Source: Camillea tinctor (taxonomy: Eukaryota; Ascomycota; Sordariomycetes; Xylariales; Xylariaceae). From it: 64,000 bases of DNA. Of the stretch, positions 24,969 to 37,268 are shown piece after piece. The position numbers and the translations under genes are program-made. The notes beneath the pieces are model-generated. The model was given only the letters and a program-made list of their open reading frames with translations. It ran no database searches and had not been told where the DNA came from. Where the stretch lies: positions 310,001-374,000 of the forward strand of contig MU394071.1 in the NCBI GenBank assembly GCA_022578605.1, given 5' to 3'. Position 1 is the stretch's first letter; each line of letters starts with the position of its first letter.

Positions 24969-27500
24969 TCAGTGCACAAAGGGGAACGCGGCATCCGCTG
25001 TTCCCGTAGGCCCTAGGTGCAGGCTGGGCGCGAACCCGCAGCCTCCGGCACCGGCACCGGCGCCGCCTAGCTGGCCCAGCAGACTGCTGGCATCGTGCAG
25101 GCCCTGCTGCTGCTGTGCCCAGTCGAGCTCCTCGCCCGACACGCCCCAGAGCATGCCGTCGAGGTCCCAGAGCCCGTGCTGGTCGAGCATGCCCATCATG
25201 CCGCTGAAGCCCTCGGGCTCGAGCCCGATGGGCGACATGTGGAAGTCTGAACCGTCGCCTAGCGCGGGGCCCAGGATGTCCCCGTGCTCGGTGGTGATGA
25301 CCTGTAGGCGCTGCTGGTGTTGTTGCTGTTGCTGCTGCTGCTGCAGAGGCGAGGCAGAGGCGGCCGCGGTGTCGAGCTGCCGCGAGGCCTCGTACATGCG
25401 CCAGACGACCTCGCGGGAGCGGCGGGCGGCGAGGGACCAGTCCTCCATGGCTTCGAGCAGCTCGAGGATGGTCTCGACTTGCTTCTGCCAGTCGGGCACG
25501 CGGGGGCTGTCCCACTGCCAGAAGATGGACACGAGCGGGATCATGGCGGCCTGGTAGAGGAACCAGACGGCGTTCCAGCCGGACATCTGGTTGCGCGTCC
25601 ACTCGCGCGCGATGTCCTCGATGGTCTGCTTGGCCAGGTCCCGGCATGCCTCGATGGCTGCGATGTCGTGTTCGGCGGCGTGCGATGCCCCGCTGCTCGC
25701 CAGGTTCAGGAGCACGGGCCGGTGCAGCAGCATCCTCAGGTTCTGATACCGCCACTTCATGATGCAGCGCGCCATGTACAGCGGCTCGGCGCAGGGGTCC
25801 GTTGTCCGTAGCAGCCACGGGAGGTTGCTGTACCAGTTAACGAGCTGCCCATCGAGATTGCAGCGGTCTTCAGTGCGCAGCAGCGGCGAAATGGCTAGCA
25901 TGTCCTGGATGGCGGTGGCTATCTTGCAGAACTTGATGTTCTCGATGAGCGGCAGAATGCCTGCGTGCTGTGCCGAGTCCCGGCCTGATGTGATGCCTGT
26001 CTCAGGGGGTCGGATATTGATGGCTGGGCCCCAGCGCCCGAACGAGGGGCGGCCCATAGTCGTGGTCGCCCAGGTGTCGAGACAGAACAGACTCCACCAT
26101 GTGCGTCTTCGTGTCTCAGCGGCGGCGATTTCATTACTAGTTCCCGTCGGGCCATGGGCTAGACTTTCTCGGTGGAGGCCGAGAGCGCTTGCCATTCGGA
26201 TAGCAGCGCCAACTACAGCATTGGCCATATTGGGCCGGTTAATATAATGTAGGTAGTAGCCTCCTATCAGGGCTAGTGCTTGCACGGTCTCGATGTGGCT
26301 GCTGCCGAACGAGTCCATGGGCAGGTATTCCATAGCGCGGCTATAGTAGTTGAGATGGTTGTAGTCGTCCGACTTCATCGCGGCGATGCTACCCATGGCG
26401 AAAACCATGTTGAGAAGGGCCAGCCATGGTGCGTCAAACCGTTGGCCTTCAAGATAGTCTGCGCGGAAAGATGCCTCATCGAGCATAGGGATGAAGACGT
26501 GGACTCGCTTGAAATATGCATCTATCAGAGTTTGGCCCTTCCAGGACCAAGGTACTCGTTGCGGTTCCTTTGAGTTCGCGACTTTCTGTCGCATGATGGG
26601 CAGGTTATGCGCCATTTCGACGCTGTTCAGTGGTGGTGTGAGCGAGCTCCGGAGTCCGGGCTGGACCTTGAGCATCACCATAAGCGCTGCCTTGATAGAC
26701 GAAGCCCCTAGGTATGACGCCTGACGATCGACGGAAAGAGATAGTGCGTTAACATCGTCTGCCTCGACGGGGATCGGGTCCCGTCCGCGGCGCTCCTCGT
26801 CCCATTCCGTGTCACGGTTTGGCATTTGCTCTAAGAGGCTTTGTTCAGATCCCGACATTCCAGGAGATCCAAAGTCGCCGGAAAGAGGTGATGTGTGGAG
26901 TGGTGGTGATGGCAGAGCGTTGATATTGTCATTCATAGGGCGATCGAGGAGACTCAGGAGTTCCTGGCGCGGGAGAGGCAGTAGAGACTGGACCTCATGG
27001 TTGGGGTATAACCGCTTGAGGATTGACCGGCACTCCTCTAACGATTGGGATAAAGCCTCGAGGGTCCTATACTCAATTAGATGGAATTTCATAGAAATAG
27101 ACTTCTATCAACGTACTTTCTCGAGGGAATCACCCTCTGCCGGTGCTTGTCGTAGAAGCACCGTTTAGGGGCACGGCTCGAAAGACATTGTCCGCATGGC
27201 TGTTGACCGTCACATCGACTAAAATAATGTCAGTGCTATCACATCATTTACGTCTCATTCACCCAAGACATACATCTTTCTGCGCTTGCACTCGGCACAC
27301 GCATGAGGAGTTGTGATTCTCTTGGTAGTACCGCTGCCGTTGGTTTTGGCACCTTCTGTCGAGTCTGTAGACTGTTTCCGAGGAGTAACTCCTTGGACTG
27401 ATGCTGAGTTAGCAAGACTGTGCCTCTCAACTGGAATCGTAGTAGACATACAGGTGTGGAACATTCCACCTTGGGTAGGAATAGGGATGCTCGGTGCCAT
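24969..27500 (-). CDS. Zn2Cys6 fungal transcription factor with Fungal_trans domain
   Basis: Three exons: complement(27274..27500, 27117..27218, 24969..27066); 808 residues; introns of 55 and 50 nt, both inside the DNA-binding region. The zinc cluster is Cys68, 71, 78, 84, 87 and 96 (spacing 2-6-5-2-8), starting TTPHACAECKRRKIRCDG and followed by the linker YDKHRQRVIPSRKTLEALS, which leads into a probable coiled-coil. The middle holds the regulatory fungal-specific domain (AYFKRVHVFIPMLDEASF, ALGLHRESL, RRRTWWSLFCLDTWATTTMG). The C-terminal part has a CAG-encoded poly-Gln run and a Gly-rich, acidic tail that may activate transcription. Known role of the class: nuclear DNA-binding regulators of metabolism. 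The zinc-cluster/linker block reminds me of CLR-1/ClrA-type cellulose regulators, but this is recollection and unconfirmed. Start Met at 27500 gives about 67 residues before the cluster. Confidence 0.9.
25319..25346. repeat. CAG/CAA trinucleotide repeat (poly-Gln)
   Basis: TGT/TGC triplet run on the plus strand, read as eight or more consecutive Gln on the minus strand in the C-terminal part of the Zn2Cys6 factor. Confidence 0.9.
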
Positions 27501-28808
27501 TGTGGTGGCTCAGACCGCGTCCCCTTCTGTAAGTTGGTGAAGAAGGTCGATGACACAATTCAAGTTACACGAATTAAACTTGACTTGGTAGAATAGATAG
27601 ATATACATATAGAGTTGCCAAGGCAAATTTATAATGGTATCAGCAGTTCATAGAGAACGGGTGTGGGGAGGATAAGCTGAGCCGGTGACCGACCTAGTGG
27701 GAGGTAGCGAAGATTTATATAGGATATTGCCATGCAGCCATCTCGCTGTGGAGACGTGGAGAATCTGGAGATGAAGAGTCAAGAATAGATTGTGTGGAGT
27801 AGGGAGCCATGCTGCGTTAGCTTGGTCAGGAACGAAGGGATTATAACATATCGACTATACCCCCCACAACGAAGTGCTATATAATGTCACTGTTCATTGG
27901 CCAGGTAGGGAGAGACAAAGTAAGGTCAGGGTTCATGTACTAGAACCTCTGAGAAGCATGGGCAGGGGAGAAACATGGGCATCTGAAGATCAATGCCGTG
28001 TTGTCGTGCCATGGTTGACCTATTTGCCACGAGATACTATAGATGATTGACATACGATCTAGGGCTTAGACCCCATACATGAGCGCTGGCAGGGAGGGAG
28101 GATATTAAGAATAACACTGTAGCAGGGTCAAGTTTGGAGTAAGGCGATAATAATTTCAGGACCAGTCAAGATTTCCATCAGGGCTCGTGGAACAGCCCTA
28201 CGCTTATCAAAAGCAAGATCATGACATGAAAGTAGGAAGGGAAGTTCGAGAAGACAGCTGTAGGCGGTGTTTCAATTCACAGCCAAGCCAAGGACAGGGT
28301 TCCGGAGCTATTCGGTAAATTGATCCCGCTCTAGTTGATACAAGACATTTCGAATATTTAACTAGCGGACGAGAGTTGCGAACATAGGAAAGCGATCCGT
28401 CTAGTGGAGAGCCAGCACTTCACTACATGAGGCAAGATGTGCAAGATGGGACAAAGTATAATCGGCCTTTTTGGGAGTTTTATAGCCATCCTTACACATA
28501 TTCTATAAGTGGGTTTAGTAGTGGTGATGGTGGGCATCCTTCTAGCGTCCTCAAGCGTTGAGATGGAATGAGAGAAAAGCCTCTGAATACCTTTGTGCCT
28601 GACTCGTGAAAAACGGCCCCCGTATGAGAGATAGAGAGAGAAAAGTTCCTCCCCCGGCATTACCCAGCAACGACAGGGAATAGACTTGGAGAAATGGCAA
28701 TTCGGCCGCGCCCGTAGTCACGATCTCACTGGCTGGCTGGATGGAAGTCCCGTGAAACTCCCGTCGACCCCCTGCTAGCTGCTTGGGTATGTAGTTTCTT
28801 CTGTAGAC

Positions 28809-28811
<3 letters not shown>

Positions 28812-28843
<32 letters not shown>
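28812..28843. repeat. (CA)16 microsatellite
   Basis: Sixteen uninterrupted CA units; the cause of Cys/Val-rich spurious ORFs on the minus strand. Confidence 0.95.
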
Positions 28844-28846
<3 letters not shown>

Positions 28847-30139
28847 ACACACGCACAACTCATAGCACGATCCCTTCCCTTTCTTCCCAAATTCCGAACA
28901 GTTGCAAGATCGTCCGGCCAGAACTCCCAAACACCCGTGAAAGGGTTGCAGCGAAACATGGCGAAAAGCGCCCGCTAGATCTACTAACTCCTCTATGGCA
29001 GTGATCAGTCAGACTTGGACCCTGCCGGTCTGGGGGTTATACCCAGGGGGTCTATACATTTGATTATTATTCTTTTTTTTTTTTTCGCCCGCGCGGGGCA
29101 TGTGGAAGACAGATGTATTCGACCGGCGTGAGAGGCCGGTTAGGCGGTAAAGATATACATCATGGAGAAGGGTTTTTGGCCAGGCGGAATATACTAACTT
29201 ACTAGTACGTAAAGATGAAAGCAGCAAAGCAACATCTTGTTTTTTTTTTGTTGCGGAGCGGGAGCACGAGCTGGAAGATGCCGGCTTGATCCCTCCATGA
29301 ACTCGACTTAATTTACAGAACGTCGCAGGCGCAGTCTCTTAGCGCGTAGAGTCAGTCAGGCACATATATACAGGATGGGTGTAGTACCTTGTTACCCCAT
29401 ATTTCCTACCGCGAATAGAACGAACGGCTCTATATTAGCCTTCACCCGCCCTCGAGGCATGGTGGTAGCACCCAGCCCAAATCTTGGAAAGGACCTACAG
29501 GCCGGTGAGCATACCTGTTGGCCACTTCGCTCGATGCACTCAGATCAAGCCTCACCGTTTCTCTGGGAATGGAATGATATGGGATGAAGGTGGACCGGAG
29601 AATGGTGGGTTTTTGGTGGCATATGCTCTTACTTTTTGTCTGCTCGTGCTCTAACGTGTCAAATAATCCGCTTCGTGTAGAATATTCGGACAAATTCAAC
29701 TGCGGCCAGCTCGGAGTGGAGTTGTCATGTTACAAAGCATTGGGCTTGGCAGCTCTCATGTAGAATGTAGTCGTCTTGTCCTTCTGCAAGGTGATACGAT
29801 TTGGTCAAATATCTATCTCTCTTACACCCAACCGAGCCGGGCGATCCCATTATACGCATATGAAATGGACAGATATAGTCTCCTAGAAAAAATATTTATG
29901 AGCCAATGAAAGGCTTTAGAGAACCCCCCCTTTTCCGCATCTGAATCTGTATACTCTTTACTTCCCACACGCACCCCAAGCGATCTCTTGGTAACTTGGA
30001 AAAGAAAAAGAGCGGTGCGATCGACAGCACTCCCGTTCAGAATAGACTAGGTTAAACTAATCAGTTTGTAGAGACTCGCTCGCTCGAGCTGGGTCGAGTT
30101 CCCGGGACCTTGCGCATTTTGATCCGAATCAACTATTAT

Positions 30140-30160
30140 CCCCCCCCCTCCCCCTCCCCC
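30140..30160 (-). repeat. C9-T-C5-T-C5 tract (G-rich on minus strand)
   Basis: Three uninterrupted C runs separated by single T; on the minus strand this fits a G-quadruplex-type pattern. It lies in gene-poor DNA. Confidence 0.6.
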
Positions 30161-32465
30161 TAGCCCTCTATTTCTTGGCTCATGGCTAGTTCCTGGCCTC
30201 ATCACCGACATCCAGCCCAGCCAGTCAACGGCTGTTCTGTCTACCCCACACTGGCCTCGGTTCGGTTGGGATGCTGCAACTTATGAAATTGTAGCACAGA
30301 AGTGCGGAGTGCAGTCAACGCAGCAGCTGACACGATAAAATTTTTGTATCAGCGAGCAGTCCGCCTCTCGCTTAAGCATGCGGTCGAGTTTTTAGAGTGC
30401 GTGTGAGTAGGCCATGACGAAGGACAGACCGAGAAAAAGCGAGTCAGTTAGCTTTCGGTATTGGAGTTGATTTCCCTTGGCAGAGACTCGCGTAAGAAAT
30501 CCTCCTCTGCGAGAGGGGCACGACATATTAAGCTTGTTTATTCTCATCCCCGCATCGCCAGATTTAGCTACTGACGGGACGAAAAAAGGAAGATGGCGCT
30601 TGAGGAGTTCCAAAGCGATACGCCAAGGCGACAGGTTCAGCACTCGCTTCCCCAGGTTGTGTGCATCGTATCTCGATCAATCTGCCACTGGACTGATCAC
30701 CACTGAGGCTTAGAGCCATTGTCAAACCACCTAAATATAGTCGGGAGGTCTAGATGGTGGCGTGCATGCAGAATAAATATTGATGAAGATGGTGGCTAGG
30801 CACGGCTTTAAATGTTTACGTTTACCAGAATCTTCTAGTTGTTTAATTTAATTGCATGCTCACCAATGGAGGGTATCGTCGTCGTCGTGAACCCCTCTGC
30901 CCCTCTACGGGAGCGACGAGCTTGCCCCATGAGTGGTCAAGTGCCACCTCAAGCCATCAGCAACTGACGTATCCAGATATGAACATCCAAAGTGCCATTT
31001 TGGACAGTTTCACGTGATTGTTGTTCATATCAGGTTTCCTTCCCATGCCGGCCTAGATGGACCTCGCAGGCTGCTGAAGCGACGTCGTAAGTGTACATGC
31101 AGGCATGTGTTAGTGTGGCCGATGTGCTCGAAGTATGGCCGAATGTCTTCCAGATCATGTACAAGTAGCCGGAGACCAATCAGGTCCAGGAGGGATGACG
31201 GCTACAATGGCTGCTAGATTAACAGTTTTACCATTTAATCTATTAGCCTTAGAGGGGCATTCTCGAATCTGGAGAAGCATCGCACATCTCTCTGCGCATC
31301 CTTTCCAATTTTGTATATCGAGGGGTTATCAAAGGGTCTCGCTGTTTAGTTCACGATATTGCCAGCTCTACATCTAGTAATCCTATGTGCTTCAAGCCAA
31401 GACACTAAACGCCAGTTAGCGATGGAAATGCATAGCTCACCTGACTGAATGAATGTGCAGGTAGGTATAAGTTGCACGACCTGCTAGATGAAGAAGAGCC
31501 TCCCAGCAGGAAATGAAGTATCTGGGTAGAGTACCTAGGTAGTGGTTACAGGAATGTTGAAGGATGTATTTTTGGGAGCACTTAATTCTCTTGCCCCTTT
31601 CAATTCTTTTTTTTTCTGATAGCTCAATTCGATCGACGTGGTGTCAGTTGAAGTGTAACCTAGACTTATAGTACGATAAATCCGGGGTACTTGGGGTTAG
31701 GATCTAGGGTAAGTATATCAAAAAGGCATAATCATCTAACTAGTATGTAACTCCATTTAAGAGAGTATTGTTATTGCAGCATAGGGCTTATTTGCGTGTC
31801 TATCACCCCTCAACGATTATTGCTATTGGGGAATGGAAACTCGTTTCCCCCTTCTCAACTGGAGAAGGTATGGGGAGATGGGAAAAGATAATTTTACTTG
31901 AAGCAGTAAAACAGGTGAGGAAAGCATTGTCATATTCCTGTGCCTTAAGGACGGTGATCAATCCATTTGGGGCTTAGCGAAACAGCTACTAATAATTGCA
32001 TGCATACGTGGTGGATGATGATGATGGACTAACACGCCCTGAAGAGCCTGAGCTGTAGTCGTGGGAGAAAGCACCATCTCGTTTCATGCATGGGGTTGTG
32101 AATGGTGGTATGCACATGTACTCCAGATTCGCCATAGCCCATCCTCATTCAGCCGAGTACGTAGACTTTTCTAGTAATAGTCAGCGAAGCCTTATGTCTT
32201 CGGTCCACATGGGTGACTACTTGCAGCCCATGAGGTTACTGCAAGGGCCTGCGGCCCGATGAGTGACTATGCCTCCTCGTCCAGGGAGGGTGATGGTGTG
32301 CGTGCGTGACATCGTCAAGTCATGCCAAGCTTCCAGGCTCATAAAAGTCCCCACAAATCCCCAACTTCTCACGATTAAGCCCGGATCTACAAGGTGAACT
32401 CCGGGGCGATTTGCCTATGAAAGCTTTTCTCTCAGTAGCTTGTAGGCCTTTCCCGGGCCCACATC

Positions 32466-34378
32466 TTATAGCCGAAGTACCTGGCACCGGCTGCTGATGC
32501 CGTCGAATATGCATGTATTATCGATGGGGACATACTGCTTGGTGATGATTTTGATTATCTCCTGTGCCACCATTCCGCCCGTTAGAGCAGAAATGTTGTG
32601 AAGCTCGCCGCCTCCGGCGCGTGCTACTTCCTGAGCTACCTGCAACATCCTCTTGTCGCCGATGGCATTAGGTATCTTGCTTGAAATAGTGGTTATGATC
32701 GCATCAGCAGGGGCAGTGGCATTATGAGATGTTGCAGCTAAGGCAAGATAGATGAAGAAGTTTGACATGGGAAGGCTGAATGCTCCACTAGTTTCCTCCT
32801 TCATGGCCTCTGCCGCAGCATCGTTGGCCTTCTCAGTATCTGGGCAAGATGTCAATACTTCTCTAAGCACACGTTTTTTAAGGGACAGGGGGGGAGGGAG
32901 GTTGGTCAAGTCATGCATACCGTATATTTGATTAAGTTGCTGCTCAGGTGCCTTTGCATTTATGAGCTTCACGAAGCGAGCATTTTTACAGAACAATTCC
33001 ACCTCGGCTAGGTCGACATCTTTGCCACCTGTGTTAGCCCTTGCTATTTCTAAGACTTCATGCACATCTCTCCGAGCTTTCGCCTTGTAAATGTTCTGCA
33101 GTTTGACATAGACACTCGACTGGGCCTTCATATCGGGTAAAGCACCAGGTAGAGGAAGACAGCCATGCTTGAGGTAGAAATCCTTGACAGCCCTGGCAAT
33201 AACCCAGAAAGTCGACTGGAGCTCAAACTACTAATATCAGCAACGTGTTGGCAAGTACACCTCAAGGGTGTTTGAGATATGATAGAAAAAAAAAAGAAAA
33301 AAAACCAAGAAATACCTCATCTGAAAGTTGGTAGTTGAAGACCTCCTCTAATCCGGTTTCCAATTCAGGTAGCTTGATATTCTTGTTAATAGCGGCGGCC
33401 GCTTCTTGGAAGTTCTCCTCGCCCCCTTCAGGATTATTGGTTCTCGACTTAGCCAAGACGAATTTGCCGAACTCTCTCTTGTCCTTGGTGTTGGTGGGAT
33501 TCGCCCCATTGTGTGACTGTCTCCACTGTTCTAGACAGTAGAGGAGGATGACCACGTAAGGTATGTGGCCATGTTCATGATCATCCAAGGCATCAATATC
33601 TTTCGTCATCTCCTGCGCGAAATCGACCAGTTCAGGCCAAGGGCTCAATAGCCGGAGGTCAGTAGTCTTCTCTACTTCGGGGTGGGTGTCAACGATCGGG
33701 AAGGTTCCAGGCAAACTAGTGCGGAAGTATGAGTAGAATCCAGCAGAATGGATGGAAACCACAGGGACCTTGTGCTGACTAGCATAGGCCTCGATCGTGG
33801 CGAGATCCTCTTCTCGGATAGGGTTCGTATACACGATGAGAGTGTAGCGTGGCGAGGTAGTCAATACATCTGGGAGGTCAAGAGTACCCTGCCATCGCTA
33901 ATAAGTTTCCTTCTCGTCAAATACGGCGGGGTTCACTCACCACACTCTTGGGAAACCAGTCCCCTTGGACCTCAGGGTTCAGCTCTTGGAGGAGTTTGGT
34001 GCAGCATTCCGATCGGAGCTTTCCCAATGAGTCTTCTTCGAGGAAGAAGTTGACACCAAGGTCTGCCTGGTTCACAACAGCATCATCTACTATTGTGAAC
34101 TTACCGATGCCTGCATCGTGATTAGCTTGGCCACCTAATTTATATTTTATCGGTGCCTTATGTGCATAGCATGGGAAAGACTCACCTGGCAGCACCAGAT
34201 TCTTGAGTGTCTCTACGCCGACAGCACCTGCGCCCGAGTTGACCAGGAGGATGTTTGCAGATTCAAGGGCCTCCTGACCACTAGCAGCCCATAGTCTGAG
34301 CTGTCTGTCATATTTCTTCTCCTTCTCTGATGGTCCATGGAGGATCGGCGGAGTTTGGCTTGTTATGATCTCCGTCAT
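32466..34378 (-). CDS. ULA1: NEDD8-activating enzyme E1 regulatory subunit (ULA1/APP-BP1/NAE1)
   Basis: Five exons: complement(34186..34378, 33941..34110, 33316..33888, 32921..33227, 32466..32839); 538 residues, the usual length of the family. The N-terminus has the ThiF/E1-like fold: [17 protein letters not shown], then a nucleotide-fold glycine motif [19 protein letters not shown] and [19 protein letters not shown]. The C-terminus ends with [20 protein letters not shown] and NTCIFDGIS, conserved in APP-BP1 proteins. Known role: it pairs with UBA3 to adenylate NEDD8 and pass it to UBC12, so that cullin ubiquitin ligases are activated; this subunit lacks the catalytic cysteine. The start at 34378 is preferred over 34408 because it begins the conserved N-terminus directly. 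The 81-nt intron 32840-32920 is a multiple of three without a stop, so a retained form would add 27 residues. It is a single gene with no operon-like neighbours. Confidence 0.95.
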
Positions 34379-35521
34379 ATTGGCAGCTACCAAATGATAT
34401 CCCTCCAAACTTGGTATATGTTCCTTACAATCGCCTATCTAGACCCGTCCGCAGAATATTCCATCCGATGTGAGTTAGCACCTCCTTATCGTCGTTGGTG
34501 AGATTACCGGGTAATTTAGGTGAATGATGAGATGGACAACAACAAAAGCTGGGATGTGACGTTGTCAGGTGGCGGGATTAACTACCTACGCCACAAAGAC
34601 GACCTATGGTACCTTAGGTACCTGGGTACAGATGTGGCTAGGCAGGCAGGTACAAGTGCCAGATGATAGCAGCTGTGAGTTGCTACCTAGGTAAAGATTA
34701 ACTCCGAAAATAGGTACTGCATTAGGGAAGCAGTAGGCAGGTACTAAGTAACACAACAGCACAAAGACAGACCTCACTATCAGTACTATTGAAGCAACAA
34801 TAGAAGAACATATCGATAGTCCAATGTGAACTATATTATAATAACTCGGTAGTTATTTTAGGTACGTAAATGGTGCTGGTTTTTTCCTTTCTTTTCTTTT
34901 CTTTTCTTTTCCTTTCTTTTTTCCCCTTTCTTTTTCATATTATGTTATGAATCAATATATACCTAGGATATACCTAACCTAGAGCGCGAGTAAACAGATG
35001 CTACTGGATCTTACTACCAAGCCTGTAGGACAAGTCCGACACGAGGTTTTCCAACACATGCCTTCTCGCAATTCACCAACTCACTCTAGTAAAATACCAT
35101 AAGTTGCATGATATCTAATCACTAATAAACTATCTATATTTGTATTTGCTTAACCTCTCATTAATCCTATATGGGCTGGGTTGGAGATGAGGTTACCACA
35201 ACGGATAGGTAGTTAACTTTCGCTATGTAAGCCCCTTTCCCTCTTCCCCCCTAAGCACAGAAGAACGCTGCGCAATCTACATAGAATCGGGCTATCTGAA
35301 GCACTTATTTAGCTCAGCTTGATAACTTGTATATAGAATCCTACATATACATTATTGAGGCTGTTTTCATTAAACATACCCTACACGCTCCAGTAATATG
35401 CTCCTCAGTTGTTGTAATGGCTAGCATTTGTTGCTCCCATCCTGTATAATCCGTTGAGACCTAGTGTTCGATTCCCCGATTCGGAGACACGTCTTATTTT
35501 TTTCTCCTCCTTCTTTTTTCC
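34379..35521. other. intergenic: ULA1 upstream and 3' side of 4-TM gene
   Basis: No supported gene. It contains many TACCTAGGTA-like motifs (34600-34700, 34965-34980), a TTTTC tandem tract (34887-34932) and a weak tRNA-like string near 35410-35490 that does not fold as a tRNA. Confidence 0.6.
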
Positions 35522-36367
35522 CTACACCATCTCAGTTCCTGTCGCCTCTTCTTGACTAAACTTCACCGTTTTAGGTCCATGGGCGGCAATGTGGTCCTGT
35601 GATCTCCAGAGCAGGATCGACGAGGCAGTCGTAGATATGACACCTATCCACACAAAAACCAAAGATGCTAAGGTTTTAGCATACCGTATGTATTTCAAAG
35701 GAGGCCCACCGGCTGCCCTAAAGAGAGATTCCGCGTCATCCTGTGTTATGCCGGACCCTGGAACTGCGTATACCACGGCAGAGCGAGGAGTTATGATGAC
35801 CTAGACGACGAAGGCGTGTCAGCTCGGGTCCATATGGGGGTAGATACTAGGAATAACATGATTTACCGTCATGGCTATTGCCGAGGAGAGAGTAAAGGCA
35901 CAGGCAAGAACACTGCAGACTTTCCACGCAATTTTGACTGCTTTCGTCTCACGTCGCTCTGGAAAGAAAAGGTCGAAGAAGAAAGCAGCACCAAAGATGG
36001 CGGCGACATAGACCCCGACAAATATATTATAGGTACAGACACGGACGAAATCGTTGTTATACTCCGAGGCTTTCCCATCTGAGTGGGACTCGATGTATGA
36101 TTGTTGATGTACATATTCTATATGGAGCAGTGTAGCGCATTAGCTTCAAGGCTCATATACACATTATGAAGTAGTAGGTGCATTATAATACGTACTTAAC
36201 TGGGCGGTTGTTCCTAGAACCTCGGACACGACAGTGGAGATCATAGCGCATTGGTAAATGATAAACTTGGTGCGCCGTAGATGGTACTCATTACTCCACA
36301 TGTAGCTTGGCTTGAATTTGGACCATTTGACCTCGTCGAGATCAAGACCCCATATCACCGGCGCCAT
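35522..36367 (-). CDS. four-TM membrane protein, function unknown
   Basis: Three exons: complement(36196..36367, 35867..36117, 35522..35800); 233 residues; introns of 78 and 66 nt with GTACGT/ATAG and GTAAAT/CTAG borders; the reading frame is continuous across all three. I do not recognise the family. Four hydrophobic segments are visible: about 35-52 (FIIYQCAMISTVVSEVLG), 88-109 (NIFVGVYVAAIFGAAFFFDLF), 120-141 (IAWKVCSVLACAFTLSSAIAM) and 186-206 (ASLVFVWIGVISTTASSILLW), a layout like small MARVEL/tetraspan fungal proteins. There is no signal peptide: the N-terminus (MAPVIWGLDLDEVKWSKF) is hydrophilic and probably cytosolic. The charged loop after TM2 is PERRETKAVK. It is likely a plasma-membrane or endomembrane protein; nothing in the context suggests a pathway. 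Confidence 0.7.
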
Positions 36368-37268
36368 AGTGGATTTATCTGGTAGATACCTAGGTGATCG
36401 TTGATATATACCTGGTAAGCCTGGGTAGTGGAGTGGGATGGCCCGGTCCGTCTTGGCAGCTTTAGACCCGTCTGTCCCGATCTGTCCGAACTAACAGCTC
36501 CCTTGTCTCTACTTAGTGCATCTGATGGGGGTTTTGTATCGTGAAAAAGATGGAGAAGGATAGGAGAATAAGGAGAAATACTTCGAGGATGAAATTAAAT
36601 TTGAAAAAAAAAAAAAAAAATTTTTTTATGAATATTTCATATATGAGTTTTTCTTATCAAGTCCAAAATACCTATATTTCTTGTTGTATTTATATTCCAA
36701 TCCCAATCAACTTGGTTGATGATGCACCATACTATCTAAGATCAGATTTGACAAGTTCCAACTTCCCAATTCATTGGTCCTGACGTCACAGCCCTATACC
36801 ATACCAGCATGACCCGGTAGATCTGCTTCTAGCCAAGGTTCTAGCCCAGGATCGATAGATCTGACACAGCTGGGGTTACCTAGTTGATCATCACTACTCA
36901 CTTCCTTCCACATATACTTTAGCTTGTGTTATTTAAGGAAACTACCTTGTATGGTGAGCCAGTGCCAACTAGTAGGTACTACATACTCCATGAAGAAGGA
37001 GCTGTTGGATAGAGAGAAGGAACTCGAGAGGATAAGATAACATCCATAGGTCTACTACAACTAGACCTTACCTTCTTTTACCTTCACTACTCTTTTTACT
37101 TTTCCTTTTTTCTTTCTTTCTTTCTTTCTTTTTCTTTTTTTCCCCCCAATATTGAAGTCAACATAGCCTCTTGTTCTAGTATGGAACTCAATACACGCCA
37201 TGGTGCTCACAACCAGCCGAAACCCTAGATTTGCATTAACATTATACCAATGAAAATTTGAGCTGACT
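36368..37268. other. intergenic: divergent upstream region of 4-TM gene and HEI10
   Basis: No gene seen. It is a shared 0.9-kb divergent promoter region with a poly-A/poly-T junction (36605-36627) and a CTTT tandem tract (37105-37140). Confidence 0.6.

Larger units (their letters stand above)
27501..32465. other. gene-poor intergenic DNA (5 kb)
   Basis: No gene I can support. 27501-28400 is the upstream region of the Zn2Cys6 factor. The rest holds a CA microsatellite (28812-28843), a poly-T (29069-29084), a cytosine-run tract (30140-30160) and scattered short ORFs without motifs. 32300-32465 is the probable 3' region of ULA1. Confidence 0.55.

Noticed and set aside
24667..25818. 383-codon ORF in a second minus frame over the Zn2Cys6 gene
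   Set aside because: Arg/Ala/His-rich shadow of the GC-rich 3' part of the transcription factor.
28551..28959. Cys/Val-rich minus ORFs
   Set aside because: Translation of the CA microsatellite.
35400..35490. tRNA-like string (TGTAATGGCTAGCAT ... GTTCGATTCCCC)
   Set aside because: Resembles A and B boxes, but the acceptor and T stems do not pair and no anticodon arm can be drawn; at best a decayed tRNA.
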